A DNA stretch of 64,000 bases from Bradyrhizobium sp. Ghvi. Lineage in GTDB: Bacteria > Pseudomonadota > Alphaproteobacteria > Rhizobiales > Xanthobacteraceae. The stretch spans positions 248,001 to 312,000 of the forward strand of contig NZ_FOVU01000003.1 in the NCBI RefSeq assembly GCF_900115265.1. The letters run 5' to 3'. Of the stretch, positions 37,997-46,815 are shown piece by piece (position 1 is the stretch's first letter; each line of letters opens with the position of its first letter). The translations under genes and the position numbers were made by a program. A model generated the notes under the pieces. That model was not told where the DNA came from. It ran no database searches and was given only the letters and a program-made list of their open reading frames with translations.

Positions 37997-39022
37997 ATGT
38001 CTATGAAAAGACGATCGGATCAGACCCATTGGAAGCCGATGCGGGAAGACGTCTCACTTGCCACGGTTGCAGCCCGCGCCGGCGTTTCGGTTTCGACCGT
38101 ATCGCGGATCGTCAACGGCGAGATGCGCCGCGCCTCCGCGGCCACGGTGGCGCGGGTGCTCGACGCGATTGAGGCGGTAGGCTACCGGCCCAATCCGGTG
38201 GGACGGGCGCTCCAGCGCGGTCAAAGTCAGCTTGTGGCGATGATCGCCGCCAATCTCGACAATCCGGCGATGGCGACCATCGCAAGTTCTACCGAGGCCG
38301 CGCTGCGCGAAGCCGGCTACGTGATGATCCTCTGCGACACGCACGACCGACCCGAGCTTCAGGATGAGTATCTCCATGCGATGCGGGCCCAGATGGTGCG
38401 CGGCTATGTCCTCGTCGCGGCGGTGCCCAGCGCCGGGTTGAGCGAACTTTCCGCGTCGGGCGCCCCGGCGGTGTTCGTGACCCGCCGCAATCCGACCGGC
38501 AGCGGCCCGTTCGTCGGAATCGACGATCGTGCAGCGGGTGCGCGCGCCGCCGACTATTTCGCCGATCTCGGGCGGCGAGCCCCGGCCGTCGTTTTTCCGC
38601 GGCTGGGCTCGTCCGCATCGCGGGACCGTGTGTCAGGCTTCCTGGACAGACTGCGGGAGCGCGGATGGTCGGACGAGGCGATCATCCGGGCCGACGGCGA
38701 AGGGCAATCGCACCTTCAAATAGGCTATGAGGCCGGTGCGCGAATATTCGGCGGCAGCCGGACGCCGGACGCCATTCTCTGTGTCAGCGACCAGATCGCC
38801 TACGGCGTGAACCGACGCGCCCTTGAACACGGCCTGAAGATCCCCGGCGATTGCGATCTCGTCAGCATCGACGGCACGCCTCTGAACCAGTGGGTCGCGC
38901 CCTGGCTGAAGTCGATTGAAATTCCCTATGCCGTCTACGGGGTGGAGATCGTCGCGGGCCTGCAAATGATATGGCGAGGTGAATCCTTTGGTGAACGCCT
39001 GCTTCCTTGCAAGTTCGACTGA
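37997..39022 (+). CDS. LacI-family transcriptional regulator
   Basis: A 341-residue repressor. The HTH reads SLATVAARAGVSVSTVSRIV and the hinge helix region is VGYRPNPVGRALQRG. The effector domain has periplasmic-binding-protein fold features (VAMIAANLDNPAMATIAS; ILCVSDQIAYGVNRRA). The frame is open from 37913, but that would place the start inside the operator, so I use the ATG at 37997; the ATG at 38042 is another possibility. Divergent from the sugar operon, so it likely represses that operon and itself, with the imported sugar or a derivative as inducer. Confidence 0.9.
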   Translation: MSMKRRSDQTHWKPMREDVSLATVAARAGVSVSTVSRIVNGEMRRASAATVARVLDAIEAVGYRPNPVGRALQRGQSQLVAMIAANLDNPAMATIASSTEAALREAGYVMILCDTHDRPELQDEYLHAMRAQMVRGYVLVAAVPSAGLSELSASGAPAVFVTRRNPTGSGPFVGIDDRAAGARAADYFADLGRRAPAVVFPRLGSSASRDRVSGFLDRLRERGWSDEAIIRADGEGQSHLQIGYEAGARIFGGSRTPDAILCVSDQIAYGVNRRALEHGLKIPGDCDLVSIDGTPLNQWVAPWLKSIEIPYAVYGVEIVAGLQMIWRGESFGERLLPCKFD

Positions 39023-39055
39023 CGCACGACCGTTTACGGCAGGGGGCGGCAGGCC

Positions 39056-39505
39056 TCACACCACGCGCGTGTAGGTCGCGATCATCGTGTAGCCCTTGCG
39101 CGGACCTGACACGACGTGACGAATGACGAAGCCACCATCGCCGCGGAAGATGTAAGTCGATTGATAATGATCGAGATTACAGAGATGGTCGGCGCTTCCG
39201 CTCAAGGCGCCGCCATTGGATGCAGCGAGTTCGATCGTGTGAAACAGCCGCGGCGGGGTCTCCTTGAAGAAAACGTCAAAGCCCCGGTCTCGCGCGCGGA
39301 AGACGTATTCGCGCCCCGCCTCGAGCTCGGTACCGTCGAGGAGCCTTAAACGGCCCTGCTCGCGATAGGCCAGGCTCTGCGCGTCCAGCCGCGTGAAGGT
39401 CGCAAGGCCCTGCACGTGTCCCTGGCATTCGATGACCCGGCTGAACGACCATGCGCCGGGTAACCGCGCCATCACCTGCGACGCGTCACGCCAAGCATCG
39501 ATCAC
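39056..39505 (-). CDS. DUF6314-family protein
   Basis: A 149-residue cytosolic protein resembling the DUF6314 family: LPGAWSFSRVIECQGHVQG, then YREQGRLRLLDGTELEA, FKETPPRLFHTIEL and CNLDHYQSTYIF. The pattern of a small beta-barrel with conserved Trp, His and Asp residues suggests a lipocalin-like fold, but no activity is established. GTG start with aggag about 10 bases upstream. Convergent with the LacI gene (33 bp gap). Confidence 0.7.
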   Translation of the reverse strand: MIDAWRDASQVMARLPGAWSFSRVIECQGHVQGLATFTRLDAQSLAYREQGRLRLLDGTELEAGREYVFRARDRGFDVFFKETPPRLFHTIELAASNGGALSGSADHLCNLDHYQSTYIFRGDGGFVIRHVVSGPRKGYTMIATYTRVV

Positions 39506-39620
39506 AGTTCATCTCCTCTGGACCCAAGCGCAGCGCTCGATCGGCGGCTTCGTGACGTTCGACATCGCCGAGACAGTACCTATATCCTAGGTCAATGCGT
39601 GTCGATGCAGCGAGTATGTG

Positions 39621-39854
39621 ATGGCCAGGAGACGCACGACGGACATCGAAGCCGACGATCTGCCCCGCTATTTCGTCTGGGTCCGCGGTCTCGAGGGGCC
39701 CGAGCCGCAGAAATGGGTGGCGATGGAGTTCGGCGTCGGCGACTGGAAACGGCCGCTTGTGCTGGCCTGGCGGGAGCTGTCGATGGACGAGCGGCGCCTG
39801 CCGCTGTCGATACTGGCGCGGCGATATCCGCCGCCGAAGGCGGAGACGTTGTAG
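39621..39854 (+). CDS. Small hypothetical protein
   Basis: A 77-residue, Arg- and Trp-rich soluble protein (MARRRTTDIEADDLPRYFVW). I do not recognise a domain. ATG at 39621; a GTG one codon earlier is equally possible. A short palindrome (accta / taggt around tatcc, near 39577-39591) lies about 30 bp upstream, in the position of a promoter or operator shared with the divergent DUF6314 gene. Confidence 0.6.
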   Translation: MARRRTTDIEADDLPRYFVWVRGLEGPEPQKWVAMEFGVGDWKRPLVLAWRELSMDERRLPLSILARRYPPPKAETL

Positions 39855-39860
39855 GCGCGA

Positions 39861-40097
39861 TCACTTCCCCCTTGCCGCAGTCGGCGTCAGGCCGAACCTG
39901 CGGCGAAAGCAGCGGTTGAAATAAGAGAGATCATTGAAGCCGCAGGCGAAGGCGATGTCGCTGATGCGACCTTCGCGGTGGACGAGCAGCTCGGCCGCCT
40001 TGCGCAAGCGCAGCTCGGTGAGGCGGGTGGTGAAGCTCGCACCGGCCTCGAACAGGAGCTCGTTGACGTAGCGTTCGGACAGACCGGCGGTGTCCGC
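39861..40097 (-). pseudogene. AraC-family regulator remnant (C-terminal DNA-binding part only)
   Basis: The frame encodes the second two thirds of an AraC HTH domain: GLSERYVNELLFEAGASFTT, RLRKAAELLVHREGRISDIA and ACGFNDLSYFNRCFRRRFG, ending TPTAARGK. Upstream of about 40097 the open frame continues to 40265, but that sequence is Arg/Cys-rich and unlike an AraC protein, and the first helix and the sensor domain are missing. No matching N-terminal part is seen in other frames of 40098-40410, so this is a deletion remnant, not a simple frameshift. Confidence 0.7.
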
Positions 40098-40410
40098 GCG
40101 GCTACCATATCGGCCCCGGCGGCGCCTGCCGAGGCAACGGCAAATAAGGGCCGGCCGCACTGCCGTTTCACACGAGCGGCCACTTCGCGAACAGGGGTTC
40201 GTGCCCGGGCTCGCCCGGGCTTTTCTTTTGCCAATTGTGGCGCAGATCATAGACAGCCGGAGCAAGGCACCGCAATTCTTATTGCTACCTTAGCGCGCCC
40301 TCTGGCGGAATACACCCGCAGCTTATTTCATGACGCACTTATCGATGAATGTCAAAGGATGCTGCCCGACCGGCGCTTGAAGCATCCCCACTGATTTTTC
40401 GGAGGATTCC

Positions 40411-43104
40411 ATGACGCACCAGGACGGGGCGCAGCATGGCGGCCCTGCGAGGCCAGCCCATCTGCACGATGATCCGAACGCCGCGCCGAATGCTGCCGAC
40501 GCACGTCCGCCGCGCAAGCTGGTGCTGTTCGCCGATGGCACCGGCAATGCCTTCACGACCCAGGAATCCAGTGTCTGGCGGCTCTACGAGGCGCTCGATC
40601 ACACCCGGCCCGACCAGATCGCCTACTACATCAAGGGTGTCGGCACCGCCGGCTGGGCGCCGCTCGCCGCTCTCGACGGCGCCACCGGCATCGGCGTCCC
40701 CGCCAACGTCCGCAAGCTCTACCGCTTCCTGTGCTGGAACTGGCGCGAAGGCGACGAAATCTACATCTTCGGCTTCAGCCGCGGCGCCTTCACCGCGCGC
40801 ACGCTGGCGGCCATGATCGCAAGCCAGGGCCTGGTGCCGGCGGTGATCGACAAAGTAGCCGTGTCGCATGCGGAGATGCAGCGCAATACGATGGCCGCCT
40901 GGCGGAAGTACCGCGAGGAGTCCGTGGGCTTTTACAGCCTGCCGACGATCTGGCTCGCGCGGTGGCTGCGCAACATCCTGATCTATCTCTATCACTTCCT
41001 TCTCAGGCATCGCTCTTATGCCAGCGTTCGCGAGGCGATGGACCGCCGCAAGGATGTCAAGATCGAATTCCTCGGCCTGTTCGACTCGGTCGAGGCGTTC
41101 GGTGTGCCGGTCGAGGAGCTCCGTGTCGCTATCGACTGGGCGATCTGGCCGATCTCGTTCCGAAACTACCGGCTCTCCGACAAGGTGAAGCAGGCCTGCC
41201 ACGCGCTCGCGCTCGACGACGAACGCACCACCTTCCATCCGCTGCGGATCGACCAGGCCGACCTGGCCAAGGGGCAGATCGTGAAGGAGGTGTGGTTTGC
41301 GGGCGTCCATTCCGACATTGGCGGCGGCTATCCGGAATCCACGCTGTCCTTTGTGCCGTTGGTGTGGATGGCGGAGCAGCTCGGCAACCAGCTTCGTTTC
41401 CAGGACGGCACAATCGAGCATTTCCGCGAATATCAGTCGGCCATCGGGCCGATGCACGATTCACGGAGCGGTGCTGGCGTGCTGTATCGCTACGGTCCGC
41501 GGCCGATCCATGATCGCGTCGAGGATGGCGGACCGCCGGTGGTGCACTTCGCCGTGGTCGAACGCATGCTGCATGGCTGCGACAATTACGCGCCACTGAT
41601 GCTTCCGGCCGATGCCAGAGTGCTGCTGCCAAACGGAGACGTGCTGCCGCTGACGCGCGACGAAACGCGCAAAGCCATGAGGTGCGCCTATGCGAAGAGA
41701 GTAGGCAACGGCCACAAGGCGGCCGAAGCCGACGCATTCATGGCGATGAGCCCGCCAAATTCCGAGATGGCGCGGCAGGTCCTCGACACCGTATGGTGGC
41801 GCCGCGTAGCCTATTTCTCTCTGGTGATCGCGCTCACCATCTTCGCCATGTGGCCCTGGATCGCGCGCGCGGTCGTGGGCTCGTCCAAGGCGCACGGGCT
41901 CGAAGATACCACTCTGCTCAAATGGATCACGGCGATCGACAACGGCACGGGCACCGTCGTCAAGCCGTTCGCCGATCTGTTCGCGAGCGTACTGCCGTCC
42001 TACGCGGCACCTTGGCTTGGCATCGCGCTCTATTATCCCTTCCTCACCACGGTTCTCGTCATCATCATTCTGATCGCCTGGAACAGGAATACGGCGCTAC
42101 GGGACAGCATTCAGGAGCGCGCCCGACTGGCCTGGTACCGGCCGGACCGGATGGCATCGCGAAAGCGGGTCAGCAAATCCGGCTGGCTGCTCGCGATCGG
42201 CCGCTGGATGCGGCTGCACGCCTGGCCAGTGCGCATGGCCTTCACCAATGTGCTGATGCCGGCGGTTTTCCTCGCGGCCATATTCGGTTCGGGACTGCTG
42301 CTGCTGTCCCGCGGCTATTTCGACTGGCGCTCGGGCGTCGGCGACTTCTGCAAGAGCAGCGCATCGACACGCGCCGTGGGGGACACGCCGGTGAGCGCGC
42401 GTGACGGCGAATTGTTCGACGTCAGCGATTTCTGCTGGCCCAGCCGTCTCGCCGTCGAGAAGGGGCGCAAATACCGCGTCTGGATCCAGATGGCCGATCC
42501 GTGGTTCGACCGCACCATCATGACCGGCCTGAACGGATTCAGGACCCCGCCGGATCCGCCCCATCGCCTGGCCGTTCCCATCTTGCGGCTACAGGGTGCA
42601 GACTGGTTCCAGCCAATCGTGCGGATCGGCGCGCGCGGATCGTACGACCTGCCGCTGCAAGCCATCAACGGGCTGCCGGCGAACGACCTGCCACGGCGGG
42701 TCAACGCGACGCTGCCGGATTATGAAGATGACAGCAAGGCCACCTACCCGATCCATGTCGAGGACTCCCCGGAGTTCAAGACGCCTGGCAGCGAATTGAA
42801 TCGTGTCTGGAAGCCATTCGCAGATTTCGAGCCGATCCCGCAAGCTGCGCTGCCGGCAGCGCAGGCGCTGTGGCGCAAGCAGGGATTGTCAGAGCTGTTC
42901 GTCGCGGAATTCGAGGCGCCCGAGGCTGGCGAATTGTTCTTCTACGTCAACGACGCCGTCCAGCTCTTCCCTCGCCTGATCGCCACGCGGCACGCGCCGC
43001 AATGGCTCGTTCCTGTCCAGGGCCGGCGCGCCCAGTTCTACAAAAACAACAGCGGAACGGCGACGATCCGAGTGCAGCGGTTGCCAGCGCCCCAGCTCCC
43101 ATGA
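40411..43104 (+). CDS. DUF2235 alpha/beta-hydrolase with membrane segments
   Basis: An 897-residue protein. Residues about 35-330 form the DUF2235 domain found in Tle1-type phospholipase effectors: oxyanion segment LVLFADGTGNAF, nucleophile S123 in IFGFSRGAFTAR, D225 in LGLFDSVEAFG and H300 in WFAGVHSDIGGGYP. Three hydrophobic segments follow (about 467-490, 533-558, 609-637), then a C-terminal region of about 260 residues that looks beta-rich and includes ELFFYVNDAVQLFPRL. No signal peptide. No VgrG, Hcp or immunity gene is nearby, so a secretion-system role is not supported. A membrane-anchored esterase or lipase is the safest reading. Confidence 0.82.
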   Translation: MTHQDGAQHGGPARPAHLHDDPNAAPNAADARPPRKLVLFADGTGNAFTTQESSVWRLYEALDHTRPDQIAYYIKGVGTAGWAPLAALDGATGIGVPANVRKLYRFLCWNWREGDEIYIFGFSRGAFTARTLAAMIASQGLVPAVIDKVAVSHAEMQRNTMAAWRKYREESVGFYSLPTIWLARWLRNILIYLYHFLLRHRSYASVREAMDRRKDVKIEFLGLFDSVEAFGVPVEELRVAIDWAIWPISFRNYRLSDKVKQACHALALDDERTTFHPLRIDQADLAKGQIVKEVWFAGVHSDIGGGYPESTLSFVPLVWMAEQLGNQLRFQDGTIEHFREYQSAIGPMHDSRSGAGVLYRYGPRPIHDRVEDGGPPVVHFAVVERMLHGCDNYAPLMLPADARVLLPNGDVLPLTRDETRKAMRCAYAKRVGNGHKAAEADAFMAMSPPNSEMARQVLDTVWWRRVAYFSLVIALTIFAMWPWIARAVVGSSKAHGLEDTTLLKWITAIDNGTGTVVKPFADLFASVLPSYAAPWLGIALYYPFLTTVLVIIILIAWNRNTALRDSIQERARLAWYRPDRMASRKRVSKSGWLLAIGRWMRLHAWPVRMAFTNVLMPAVFLAAIFGSGLLLLSRGYFDWRSGVGDFCKSSASTRAVGDTPVSARDGELFDVSDFCWPSRLAVEKGRKYRVWIQMADPWFDRTIMTGLNGFRTPPDPPHRLAVPILRLQGADWFQPIVRIGARGSYDLPLQAINGLPANDLPRRVNATLPDYEDDSKATYPIHVEDSPEFKTPGSELNRVWKPFADFEPIPQAALPAAQALWRKQGLSELFVAEFEAPEAGELFFYVNDAVQLFPRLIATRHAPQWLVPVQGRRAQFYKNNSGTATIRVQRLPAPQLP

Positions 43105-43176
43105 TTATGGGTGTCGCGTCCGCCGCGTCGCGGCTAAACTTGCCGTGCGCGCCGCGGGGGACACGCGGTCGGGACC

Positions 43177-43854
43177 ATGATCATGACGGACCAGGGCGAG
43201 ACCGGTGAAGCGATCACCATCCTCCTCGTCGAAGACGACGCGCCGACCTGCTGGCGGCTCCAGGACGCGCTGGTGAAGGCGGGCTACGAGGTGCGCACGG
43301 CCGGCACGCTGGGCGAAGCCCGCAGCGCGCTCGCCGCCGGCGCGCCGCGCGTGCTGCTGACCGACCTGCGGCTGCCCGACGGCCATGGCGTCGAGCTGAT
43401 CCGCGAAACCAGGCGGCGCCTTCCGGACACCGAGATCATGGTGATCTCGGCGCTGGGCGACGAGGAAAGCGTGATCTCCGCCATCACCGTCGGCGCCACC
43501 GGCTATCTGCTCAAGGACGCCTTCCCGACCGACATCGCGACCACCGTGCGCGATCTGGTCGCCGGACACTCGCCGATCTCGGCCTCGATCGCGCGCTTCA
43601 TCGTGCGGCGGACGCAGAGCTCATCCGAGCCGCCGTCAGGCCCGGCACTCAACACCGCAAAGCTCACACCGCGCGAGATCGACATCCTCTGGGGCATCGC
43701 CAAGGGCTTCAGCTACGCCGAAATCGCGAGCCATCTCGGGCTATCCCGACAGACCGTGCCCGGCCACATCAAGAACATCTACCGCAAGCTCGAAGTGCAC
43801 ACGCGCAGCGAAGCGGTGTTCGAGGCGGTACAGCAGGGCCTGATCAAGCTGTGA
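43177..43854 (+). CDS. LuxR/NarL-type response regulator
   Basis: A 225-residue two-domain regulator. Receiver domain about 13-125: acidic pair D20/D21 in LLVEDD, phospho-acceptor D63 in LLTDLRLPDGHG, and Lys in GYLLKDAFP. LuxR-type HTH about 160-220: LTPREIDILWGIAKGFSYAE and LGLSRQTVPGHIKNIYRKL. It overlaps the kinase gene by GTGA, so the pair is co-translated. Confidence 0.93.
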   Translation: MIMTDQGETGEAITILLVEDDAPTCWRLQDALVKAGYEVRTAGTLGEARSALAAGAPRVLLTDLRLPDGHGVELIRETRRRLPDTEIMVISALGDEESVISAITVGATGYLLKDAFPTDIATTVRDLVAGHSPISASIARFIVRRTQSSSEPPSGPALNTAKLTPREIDILWGIAKGFSYAEIASHLGLSRQTVPGHIKNIYRKLEVHTRSEAVFEAVQQGLIKL

Positions 43855-45767
43855 GCGAGATTGCAGCCAAGGTCGCTCTGCGGCCGAAGCGCCGGCTGAT
43901 CGTATGGCGCCTCGTGCCGTATCTGCTGCTTCAGGCGCTGGTCGTGATCGCGACCGTTCTCGGGCTGCAACTGCTCCAGCCCAGCGATCCCGACGATTTC
44001 GCGCTGAGCGGATTTTCGCTCCGGGAGGACGGCAAGGCACGCCCGGTGACGCTGCCGCATTTCACGTCCTCGCGCTACTCGCTCGCGGATCCGCCGCTCT
44101 ACACCGGGGCCTTCACGTTCAAAGGCGGCGATGCCGGATGGTCCGTGTTCCTGCCGCGCTTCAGCAACGCCGTGGAGGTCGCGATCAACGGCGTGGTCGT
44201 GCTCGATTCCCGTCGCGATACCAACGCCAACCGGCCGGACCGCAACACGCCCGAGATCGCCGCCATCCCCTCCTCGCTGCTCCATGACGGCAGCAACGAG
44301 ATCACGGTGCGGTTGTTCGTGTGGGGTCCGCTGAAGGGCTTTCTCGACACCGTCTATGTCGGACCGGACGCCGCCTTGCGTCCGGCCTTCGAGACCCGCA
44401 CGCTGCTGTTCGTGACGCTGCCCGTGGTGTTCTCCGCCTGGCAATCGATCCTCGCCGTCATCCTCGCGATCATGTGGCTGATGCGCCGGCGCGAGCCGGT
44501 CTACGGCGTGCTGGCGGCTGCGATGGTGCTTGGCGTAATCCAGGCGTTCATGCCGCCTCCGGTGCCGCCGGTCGCCGTATCGCGGCTCGCCTCGGTGCTG
44601 CTCGCGTCTGCGCCGATCGAGAGCGCGCTGATCGTCGTTTTTGGCGTGCTGTTCTTCGGCTGGCGGTGGCCGCGCTACGGCATGCTGCTGTTCGCGCCGG
44701 GCTTGATCGTGTTCGCGGTCGGCCTGATCGCAGGCCCGCCGCTGCCGCGCATCCTGTTCCTGCTGCTCGGCATCCCTACCGTGGGGTTCAGCCTCGTCCT
44801 GATGGCCTGCGTCACCGCTGCCGCAGTGGTGCGGCGGCAGGATGCGGCGAGCCTCACGATCGGCTGCGCCGTGACCATCGTGCTGACCTGCTGGATTCAC
44901 GACATGCTGTCGGTGTTCGAGTTCGTCACCAACGAACGCACCTTCGTCTCGCGCCTGTCCTATTCGGCGATGCTGGTCGCGATCGGCGCCGGACTGACGT
45001 GGCGCTTTGCCCGCGCGCTGAACCAGGTCGACGGCTTTGCCGGCCAGCTCGTCGCGCGCGTGCGCGAGGCGGAGGAGCGACTGAAAGCGAGCTTTGCCCG
45101 CGAGGAGGCGCGCGCAAGGGCCGCAGCCCTCGCCAACGAGCGCACGCGTCTGATGCGCGACCTCCATGACGGCCTCGGCGGGCAATTGATCAGCATCGTC
45201 GCGCTCTCCGAGCGCGGCCACGAGGGCGCGACCATCACCGATGCGGCTCGCGCCGCGCTGAAGGATCTGCGCCTGGTCATCGATTCCATGGACGACATCG
45301 GCGGCGACCTCATGCTCGCGCTCGGCTCCTGGCGCGAGCGTGCGGCGATGCAATTGCGGCCGCATGACATCGCGCTTCACTGGCGCGTGGCCACGCCGCA
45401 GGGCCTGCCGCTGCATCCTGAACTGCGGCCCTGGCACGTCATCCAGATCGTGCGCATCCTCGACGAGGCCGTGACCAATGCGGTCAAGCACGCGGCCGCA
45501 CGTCACATCACGGTGACCATCGACACGCGCGACGACGGCCATGGACCGTACGGCGTGATCAGCGTCGCAGACGACGGCGGCGGCTTTGACCTTGGTGACG
45601 GCGGCGAAGCCGCGGGCGCGAACCAGACCGCGCGCGGCCTGCGCAACATGAGAAGCCGCGCCACGCGCTGCGGCGCCGTGCTCGTTCTGAGCTCGGATCG
45701 ATCGGGCACATGCGTGCGGCTGCAATTGCCGCAAGTATTTCCCGACAGCGACGCGGCCGCAGGCTGA
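43851..45767 (+). CDS. Membrane sensor histidine kinase (HisKA_3 / NarX-like)
   Basis: A 638-residue kinase. One N-terminal helix (about 14-36), a periplasmic beta-rich domain (about 37-180, with VEVAINGVVVLD and SNEITVRLFVWG), seven hydrophobic segments (about 182-395), a charged linker, then the HisKA_3 dimerisation domain with H439 in LMRDLHDGLGGQLISI and an HATPase domain (DEAVTNAVKHAAARH; ISVADDGGGFDLGD; GLRNMRSRA). The layout resembles 7TM-DISM sensors. It pairs with the response regulator just upstream. The signal is unknown; the adjacent DUF2235 gene is a candidate target. Confidence 0.92.
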   Translation: MSEIAAKVALRPKRRLIVWRLVPYLLLQALVVIATVLGLQLLQPSDPDDFALSGFSLREDGKARPVTLPHFTSSRYSLADPPLYTGAFTFKGGDAGWSVFLPRFSNAVEVAINGVVVLDSRRDTNANRPDRNTPEIAAIPSSLLHDGSNEITVRLFVWGPLKGFLDTVYVGPDAALRPAFETRTLLFVTLPVVFSAWQSILAVILAIMWLMRRREPVYGVLAAAMVLGVIQAFMPPPVPPVAVSRLASVLLASAPIESALIVVFGVLFFGWRWPRYGMLLFAPGLIVFAVGLIAGPPLPRILFLLLGIPTVGFSLVLMACVTAAAVVRRQDAASLTIGCAVTIVLTCWIHDMLSVFEFVTNERTFVSRLSYSAMLVAIGAGLTWRFARALNQVDGFAGQLVARVREAEERLKASFAREEARARAAALANERTRLMRDLHDGLGGQLISIVALSERGHEGATITDAARAALKDLRLVIDSMDDIGGDLMLALGSWRERAAMQLRPHDIALHWRVATPQGLPLHPELRPWHVIQIVRILDEAVTNAVKHAAARHITVTIDTRDDGHGPYGVISVADDGGGFDLGDGGEAAGANQTARGLRNMRSRATRCGAVLVLSSDRSGTCVRLQLPQVFPDSDAAAG

Positions 45768-45771
45768 GAAA

Positions 45772-45806
45772 CCTCTCCCCGAACGCATGGGACGTTCGGA
45801 GAGAGG
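45772..45806 (+). terminator. Strong hairpin after the kinase gene
   Basis: 14-base arms cctctccccgaacg and cgttcggagagagg with one mismatch and a 7-base loop, 4 bp after the kinase stop. No T run follows, so it may be a transcript-end hairpin or a member of the ctctcccc repeat theme, not a classic intrinsic terminator. Confidence 0.5.
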
Positions 45807-45849
45807 GACCGGGCCGGCATAAGGGCCCGCGAAGGACGGGGGTTCGTTC

Positions 45850-45900
45850 GCAGGCTCGCTTGCAGGGCGCGTTTGCAGAGCTCCCTTGCAAGATTCCCTT
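45850..45900. repeat. Imperfect 13-bp tandem repeat, four units
   Basis: Units at 45850-45861 (12 bases), 45862-45874, 45875-45887 and 45888-45900, each starting gca and ending in a t-rich ctt/ttt (for example gcagagctccctt, gcaagattccctt). It lies between convergent genes in non-coding DNA. Confidence 0.6.
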
Positions 45901-45939
45901 GGCCCGAAAGAATGCAATCAGCTCAATTCAACACCATCC

Positions 45940-46230
45940 TCAGCGCACGCCGACGCGATTGACCGGGCCGCCACGATTCATCGGCGTACCGGCACGAACG
46001 CCGACCCCGGGCGCGCCCACGCCGGGCGTCGCCACGACCGCAGCCGCAACCGGCGCGCCCGGCGCAACCACCACCGCCGCATCCGGCCGCACAACGCAGC
46101 CCTTGGGCACTCCGACCGTCTTGCAATAGACCACCGCCTGCGCCGGGCTCGTGCCCAGCGACACCGCCGCCGCGCCGGCCAGCAGCATCACCGTCAGCCC
46201 GGCGCTCAGCGCTCCCACTTTTTTCGACAT
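45940..46230 (-). CDS. Small secreted Ala/Val/Gly-rich protein
   Basis: A 96-residue exported protein. Signal peptide MSKKVGALSAGLTVMLLAGA with likely cleavage at AQA-VVY. The mature part begins with a short Cys pair motif (YCKTVGVPKGCVVRP) followed by a low-complexity stretch rich in Ala, Val, Pro and Gly. Start at ATG 46230 with aggag. Function unknown. Confidence 0.75.
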   Translation of the reverse strand: MSKKVGALSAGLTVMLLAGAAAVSLGTSPAQAVVYCKTVGVPKGCVVRPDAAVVVAPGAPVAAAVVATPGVGAPGVGVRAGTPMNRGGPVNRVGVR

Positions 46231-46464
46231 TTCGCTCTCCTGCTTCGCGTTCGGCGCCCGATGCAATCACCGGGTCTCGCAGCCGACGTGCAGCTTCAAT
46301 GGCAAAAGACGGTGCGCCAAGACATGCCATGAAGATGGGGGTGCTGCGGGCAGGCCTCCGAACCGATGCCATGAACATGGCATGGACCGGCCGTCGATCT
46401 CCGCGAGAGGGTCCGGCTCGCCCGATCCCAAGCGGGAGAAATCACAATTCCAAAGAGGTGTTTT

Positions 46465-46689
46465 ATGAAGACTGCAATTCTTGCCGCATTGCTGCTCGCC
46501 GGCGCTGCCCTGCCCGCCTCAGCGCAATCCGGTCCCTCCCCGCAGGAGCAGATGGCCTGCCGCGGCGACGCCAGCAAATTCTGCGCCGAGCACATCGGCA
46601 AGCCGCCGCAGATGAATGCCTGCCTGCGCGAGAACAAGACCAAGCTCTCGGACGCGTGCCGCAAGGTGGTGGAGTCGCACGGCGGGTAA
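46465..46689 (+). CDS. Small periplasmic cysteine-rich repeat protein
   Basis: A 74-residue protein with signal peptide MKTAILAALLLAGAALP and cleavage near ASA-QSG. The mature part has four Cys (C32, C40, C53, C65) in ACRGDASKFCAEHIG and NACLRENKTKLSDACRKV, matching the bacterial cysteine-rich repeat (Cys_rich_FGFR-like) pattern. Two disulfides are likely. Role unknown; followed by a perfect hairpin. Confidence 0.82.
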   Translation: MKTAILAALLLAGAALPASAQSGPSPQEQMACRGDASKFCAEHIGKPPQMNACLRENKTKLSDACRKVVESHGG

Positions 46690-46695
46690 CGTTTT

Positions 46696-46724
46696 CACCT
46701 TCTCCCCTTTGTGGGGAGAAGGTG
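46696..46724. repeat. Perfect 12-bp inverted repeat (family B hairpin)
   Basis: caccttctcccc and ggggagaaggtg with a 5-base loop, 7 bp after the cysteine-rich gene. Probably both a transcript-end hairpin and a member of the ctcccc/gggga repeat family seen at 5487-5590 and 10344-10470. Confidence 0.7.
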
Positions 46725-46815
46725 GCGATAGACGGCCTGGGCTGCCGTATCAATGAACGCCGAAGCGTAGCTTCGGCTTGGCCATTGGCAGCGTTCGCGT
46801 GCGCGGTCTCAGGCG

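Noticed and set aside
30565..39022. Genomic island integrated at tRNA-Leu
   Set aside because: No integrase or recognisable direct repeat of the tRNA 3' end was found, and the sugar genes share the composition of their surroundings.
40411..43104. Type VI secretion phospholipase effector
   Set aside because: The DUF2235 domain fits, but the protein has internal membrane helices and there are no T6SS, adaptor or immunity genes.
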